Shown one piece after another: positions 27,000 to 32,185 of a stretch of 32,185 nt of DNA; the first letter of the stretch is position 1, and each line of letters opens with the position of its first letter. Made by a program: the position numbers and the translations under genes. Under the pieces are notes generated by a model. It ran no database searches. It was not told the origin of the DNA and saw only the letters and a list, made by a program, of their open reading frames with translations. The DNA comes from Reticulitermes lucifugus (taxonomy: Eukaryota; Arthropoda; Insecta; Blattodea; Rhinotermitidae): NCBI GenBank assembly GCA_026260175.1, contig JAKCWW010003280.1, forward strand, positions 6,648 to 38,832, given 5' to 3'.

Positions 27000-29900
27000 T
27001 GAGACAGGGAGCACACCCACAGCTGCCGCCATCATGCCAGCCTCCCTCCCTCACCTGATGCACTACTATAGTATAATTATTAATTATATTATACATAATA
27101 ACTAAGTCTTGTATGCTGTTGTGGTGCGTGTGTGTGCAGTATGCATGTATGTATTTGATATATGTGTGGTGCAGAAGAAAAGGCACAAGAATGGCTGAGT
27201 GCACAGAGTTACATTATAATGTAGCCAGATGTGTGAGAAGATGGTTCTTATGTGGATTCATACAATGATTCACTTGCTGGAAGTCCATTGAACTCTGTCA
27301 GATGTCATATCAGATTCTGGGATTAATCTGAACTTCAGTACCAGAATTATTCAATAGAGTGTGTGATTGTGTGAAGGATGAGTGATTGTTTGGTAGATAC
27401 AACTGAAATGACTGAATTCTTGTGTAATCAACTCTAGTTGGATCATTCATATTTAATGTGGGAGATGATGCTGAATGTGGCTTTGTAGATAGGGGGAGTA
27501 TATCATGAAGCACTTATAAGTATCGGGACATGCCATGGAAATGGAGGTATAATGCAGCAGGGGACTCAACCAGTCGCAAGGAGAAGCTTAATTTATGTGT
27601 CATTGTTTGTGGCGAAATGCTGGTGGCAGCCATTTGGTGTATCCTTTATGAGCCCACTCCTTCCATGATCAGTATTTTATGTGCAGAGTGAGATGCCAGA
27701 AAAATTGTTCAGGTACCATGCTGTGCTGTTTTATTAATTTTTTATTGAAATGATTTGTGGTATCCAGAAATGAAGACTGTTAATCTGCTGTCCCATTGTT
27801 TCTTGATGGAATGGGTTGTGTTTTTTTTTTTTTCATCATTCTTATTCCATCCAAAACAAAGCCATCTGAGATGCTGATTAGCGTTGAGATTGCAGAAAGA
27901 CATTTCATACATCATTTAAGTGTTTGACTTGGATCAGTTATAAAATGTAATACAGAATATTTAAAAATTGGCTAAATAAGTATAACCAGATAACTGTGAT
28001 TTTTATCTTATACCTTGCTGTGTTTTCATGATTGAGAAAGGATAAAATATCAGAAATGCAGAATATTTTATTTCATATCTAGACTATTGACCGAATGTGG
28101 CTTACATTGTATAACACTTTTCCTTGATGCCACTTGCCATGAGATATGAGCTGAGTGGCTGTAGTCATTGGACATGGTGAAATTATAGCTGTTATGTGCT
28201 CCATTGCAGTCCACACAGTCTGTTCATATAGATCTATGCCCTTGCTGTCAGAAAAATGATTTAACTGCTCAGACCTGTCCATTAGTCTGTCATCATAAAG
28301 ACAGTTTACAATGATAATCTCATTTGGGAGCTTTAGAAGAACTGAGTAACTTAATATGAGGATACACACCTCAACTAGGTCAAGTCATGAAATGCTGTAC
28401 TGTGTTACTTGGAAACTAATAGCATTATAGAGTTTTCACTTCTGTTTCGCATATTCCTTTGGCCATGCGTGATACGTGAAACTGGCAGGAATCTGGAATG
28501 TAAATTTTATTATTATAATCTTTGTAAACTACAACTCAGCTTACATATTATTCACATGTTTCCGGAATTTACTTCAGTGTTTCTTTCATGGATCCATATT
28601 TTGTCTGATAGAAAGTTTACTGTGTGTCAATTCTGTATGGTGACTGGTGGTTAGCTTGAACAGACCTTCCAAGTTTTCACTTTATGTGGAGTTGTTGCAA
28701 GTGGGCTGTTTGTTTCACAGTTTGTACTTAGTATTTTACAGATCATTAAATATTTTATTCAGACAGTTTATTAAGTATCCAGGTTAGCCAGATAACATTA
28801 TTAAAGTCTGTTAATTTCTGAAGATGTTCCTAGTTCCATATGGCTACTGAAAATAAGAGAACATCTGAATGTAATGGAAATGTTTCCTAAGAAATAAAGT
28901 ATTATCTTCTAGTACTCAGTCACTGTGTGCATATTATAAATTCTTTATTTGAATGACATATAGACACTGGAACAAATGACAAAAATTCTTTGATTTACAG
29001 TAAGTGAGCATCTGGTAATTTTCTGATGTCTTGCTAAAGAAAAAGTGGAAGTTGTTACTGTTTCATATTTGTGTATGTTTCAGCTTTACTGCATATTTGT
29101 TGCTGCCTGTATAAATATTTGACTAGAGCAGGGATTCTGCTGTTTGTACACGTCTTACTGTGCCAGATCAACATAAAATTATTGTTTTAAGTGTGTAGAT
29201 GGTGTGTTTCAGAATTGACGTTTGGAATATGTTCATTGTTTCAGTCACTTTTATTTCATCTTTTAGCTTGCACACACAATCAGTCTGAATTACTGGTGTA
29301 AAAATGTCTTTGATATCAAATGCATTAAAGACTTTCCATTATTTTGACCTCATCAGAGGTCAGTCATATTTGTGCAGCATGTAATATGAATCAACATGTG
29401 TGGTGTCATAGCAAGACTGTCTTCTGAACTACATATTTTTAGATATGAGTACAATGAATCTGTAATTGTAAAATATCAAATTGTCTCTCTTTTGTATCCA
29501 GTAACAGAAGTAATTGACTTCAGTGGTTCATTTGGTTTGATGCTTTTAATTTATGTAGATCTGGGGGCTACAAGTCATCTCAGTGTCACAGAAATTGTGC
29601 TGCAGGCAATTTTATGTCTATATGTGTATTACATTTTAATTGAAATCTTCCATTATCAGTAGTTAGTCTGTCTGTGTTTGTACTGTAGTTCTTCATTTCT
29701 TCCTTTAGTTTCAGGTGATTTATTATGTTTTATTACTAGCCATTTACCCCAAAATCCCCTCCTCCTATGGGTACAAGAACACAAAGCTTGCTGAAGTAGG
29801 AACCACTTCTAGTGAATTTAGCATTGACCTTCATGTTCCAGTCTAAGCATTGTTTCATATTGCAACAATATATTTGGCAGGGCAAGTCCCAATTCAAATC

Positions 29901-32185
29901 CTGTGCTTTACCCTAATATGATTTCTAATTGAATGGTTTTTATAGCATTCATTATTGTTAACCAGACATTTGTTCCTGAGAGGCGTGGAAAAAGTTAGTT
30001 CAAAACGTGAACTTCTTTCAACAGCAGAACAACCTCTTAAAAAGGACCAAAGTGACAGTTCTCACAGTTATATTGCTATTTGAGCAGCTTGGTTTCCAGG
30101 CTATTCAAAGTCAAAGTTTCACTGTTTGACAGATGTAAGTGGTGATAACTTGTCACATGGGAATTGCCACTCAGCCCAAACTCCCAAAAAGGTTGCTTGC
30201 AACAAGGTTAGTGAGCATTAAATCCACAAGATGAGTTAATGACTTGGCCCAACTTGTGAGATTTAAATTTGTTGAACCCCTGTGAGATTGACCATTTGGA
30301 AGGCAGACAAATCCAAATAAGAAAAATAAATTGGTGTTTTAAATTTGGTTTGAAATTTTCACAGAAACAAAATTATTGCAGGGTGAGGCTAGTGTGGTTT
30401 CCTAACACAGGGACTCCGTTTAGGCACAGGAAAAGATGTGCACATGTGGTGTATTCTGATGAATTACCATGTATCCAGTTTGGAATTGAGAAGGTTATAT
30501 TGCCACTTTGAAGAGTTAAAAGCCATTTAATGGGCATGAATCAGTAGTGCTTATATGTACATAAGAAAGAACTGGTGATTATTTTATCAAGGGAGTTTGT
30601 AGTTAATCACGTGAACTTGAAAGTGACCAGATTACAGTGTGAAATGTGCTGATAATCAAACTGACAACATTCTTCTGGTAGTTGTAGAAACAGTGTAACA
30701 AATAAACATATAAATTACATGTAGCAAATTTGAACTGATCGGCACAAGTGACTACATGCTTGTAGTGAACAGTACTGAAGAATAAACTGGGACAATTCAA
30801 AAGATCATTTGACTTTTAACGGTCTGTCTCACCACCTGTGAAGCGCCATTCATTAACACCAACCAACCCAAAATTCCCCAGAGTGATGCTCATCTTTGCA
30901 ACTGAACCAGCTGGCTGGATCCAACAGCTAACCATTCCACCACCTTCCATTCATTGTGGCGTCAATTAACGTAGGAATTTCTGCTGGGACCCATTCTTAC
31001 ATGAACTACAGGCACCATAAAGCAGAAGGGTGGTAGATAAGGAACACTTAACAGAAATTTTGGTTGTATTAGTGAGTTTGAAATACATTATTCTGTTTCA
31101 GAATTTATTACCCAGGCTGCTTAATCATTTATCAAACACTTGTGTGGATTTGGATTGTTGGAAGATGTTGTCATTTTTATCATTGGTAGGCCATTGCTCT
31201 TCACTGTGTTCTCCAAGCACACAACCATATTTTCACGAAACAAGGACAACCTCAAATTTAAGAGAATGTAAAAAATGCAAAATCTTTTAGGTAGTTTTTA
31301 GTTCATGATTTTATGATGACCGCCACTTTTTAAGTAGCGAAATTCAGAAATTTCAGATACATATGGTAATGTGTACCCTCCTAATGCAAGTCACCTATAC
31401 TGACCACGGTGGAGATGTATAGACATCCTAACTTTGAAATTTTACCCATTCTGCTTGAGAATATCACCAAAGCCATTTGTATACTTAGGTGTGTTGATAT
31501 TACTTTTCATTGAAGTATGTGAATGTAACATTTTTTCAGTGTTCCGATTTGATGCACTGTAGTTTTCGTTTGTAACACCACGTAAGGGCTGTTGAGCTCG
31601 AGGTACACCCGTTCCTTACCACAGCAACGAATGATGATGAGTGGTCAGCATCACTTTGAATTGCTCTTATCTCTGGGAAATAGAGCCCCTTCTCCATATT
31701 GCACAGGAGAGTGGTATGTGACACAGAATACTTGAAGGTGAAGAAGGAACTTGAACTGAGTGTGCCAAGAGTTTTATGGATTAAAGTCCAGAAAGTCTGT
31801 ATGAAGTATCAAAGAAAATTTTACTGCATAACTAATGATGTATCTTGCAATAAATTACAACTGTCCAAGACAAAAATATTGCTGTCTCCCATTGCTGTTA
31901 AAGACAAGCTTCAGAAAATTAAGGAAGGGTACATTACTTAAAATTATGGACTTTTCACTTGATAAGCCAAGTCAGATGTGTTTAATATTGTTGTCGCAAA
32001 TGGTGGGCAGTAGGTGTAAGTTTAAATGCTGACAGCCATTTTCTTTTGTGCTGTGGCAAAGTTTAGAAATTCAGTCCAGTCCAGTAAATGTTACTTGAAA
32101 TATTCTTGGCCTATTGGCATAGTAGTAAAATAGCAGCAATTGATACTCCAAATGATCAGTTTCCACAAACAAAAAATTATCCCCC
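27000..32185 (+). other. 3' UTR and downstream DNA; no second gene recognised
   Basis: The 3' end of the transcript is not certain. Candidate AATAAA poly(A) signals are at 28893-28898, 30701-30706, 30781-30786 and 31849-31854; the first is followed by a GU-containing stretch. Open frames of 60-90 codons occur on both strands, but none has recognisable domains, biased codon use or fitting splice sites. A GC-richer patch (30810-30990) and a CpG-richer patch (31540-31640) may be repeat fragments. Confidence 0.5.
28893..28898 (+). terminator. Candidate poly(A) signal AATAAA
   Basis: This is the first canonical AATAAA after the stop codon, about 2 kb downstream, with cactgtgtgc about 30 bases later as a possible GU-rich downstream element. 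Upstream variant signals could be used instead. Confidence 0.25.

Noticed and set aside
31699..31941. 80-codon + strand ORF near the right end
   Set aside because: It has no domain or splice signals I recognise and AT-rich composition like its surroundings; it may be chance or a transposon remnant.
1..32185. CRISPR array, operon or other prokaryotic system
   Set aside because: No regularly spaced repeats, no tightly packed ORFs and clear spliceosomal introns: the DNA is from an animal.

Overview
The window carries the 3' three quarters of one animal gene on the + strand, a casein kinase 1 gamma (CK1-gamma) gene orthologous to Drosophila gilgamesh (gish), spread over about 26 kb. Small exons with consensus GT/AG junctions, long AT-rich introns, tRNA-derived SINEs, DNA-transposon MITEs, microsatellites and a 30-base assembly gap all point to a draft assembly of an insect with a large genome. 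From remembered repeat families (the SINE body and a second repeat whose ORFs read W-D-V-T-x-C-S-L-V and I-P-E-D-S) I suspect a polyneopteran such as a termite, cockroach or relative. That placement is inference.

Layout. Bases 1-1950 are intron of the gene, with a candidate 12-base microexon (476-487) and a hAT-like MITE. Two alternative versions of one kinase-domain exon follow: 4a (1951-2102) and 4b (4276-4424). The remaining exons are at 10266-10380 (catalytic RDVKPEN), 11347-11466 (DFG and activation loop), 12074-12244, 13326-13474 (end of kinase domain), 16241-16321, 24165-24263, 25361-25467 and 26804-26855 (C-terminal tail with the CCC palmitoylation motif and a TGA stop). Joined, they encode about 348 residues. 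The N-terminal lobe (glycine loop, ATP-binding lysine, helix C) lies upstream of the window. From about 27 kb to the end there is 3' UTR or intergenic DNA with no second gene that I can support.

Points of most interest. (1) 4a and 4b have identical splice phases, and including both or neither breaks the reading frame, so they behave as mutually exclusive exons; 4a resembles the fly form and 4b the vertebrate form. (2) The stop codon sits in TGA CTA G, a known stop-readthrough context. It is followed by 47 in-frame sense codons, rich in CpG within otherwise CpG-depleted DNA, and by foldable RNA, so a C-terminally extended kinase is plausible. (3) Three intronic repeats carry a hammerhead-ribozyme-like core (CTGATGA - stem - GAAAC), one of them between the alternative exons. 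(4) CpG density falls about sevenfold near position 8,100: the alternative exons lie in CpG-rich DNA and the constitutive exons in CpG-poor DNA, the pattern expected of gene-body methylation.

All calls come from reading the sequence; no database search or folding program was run.
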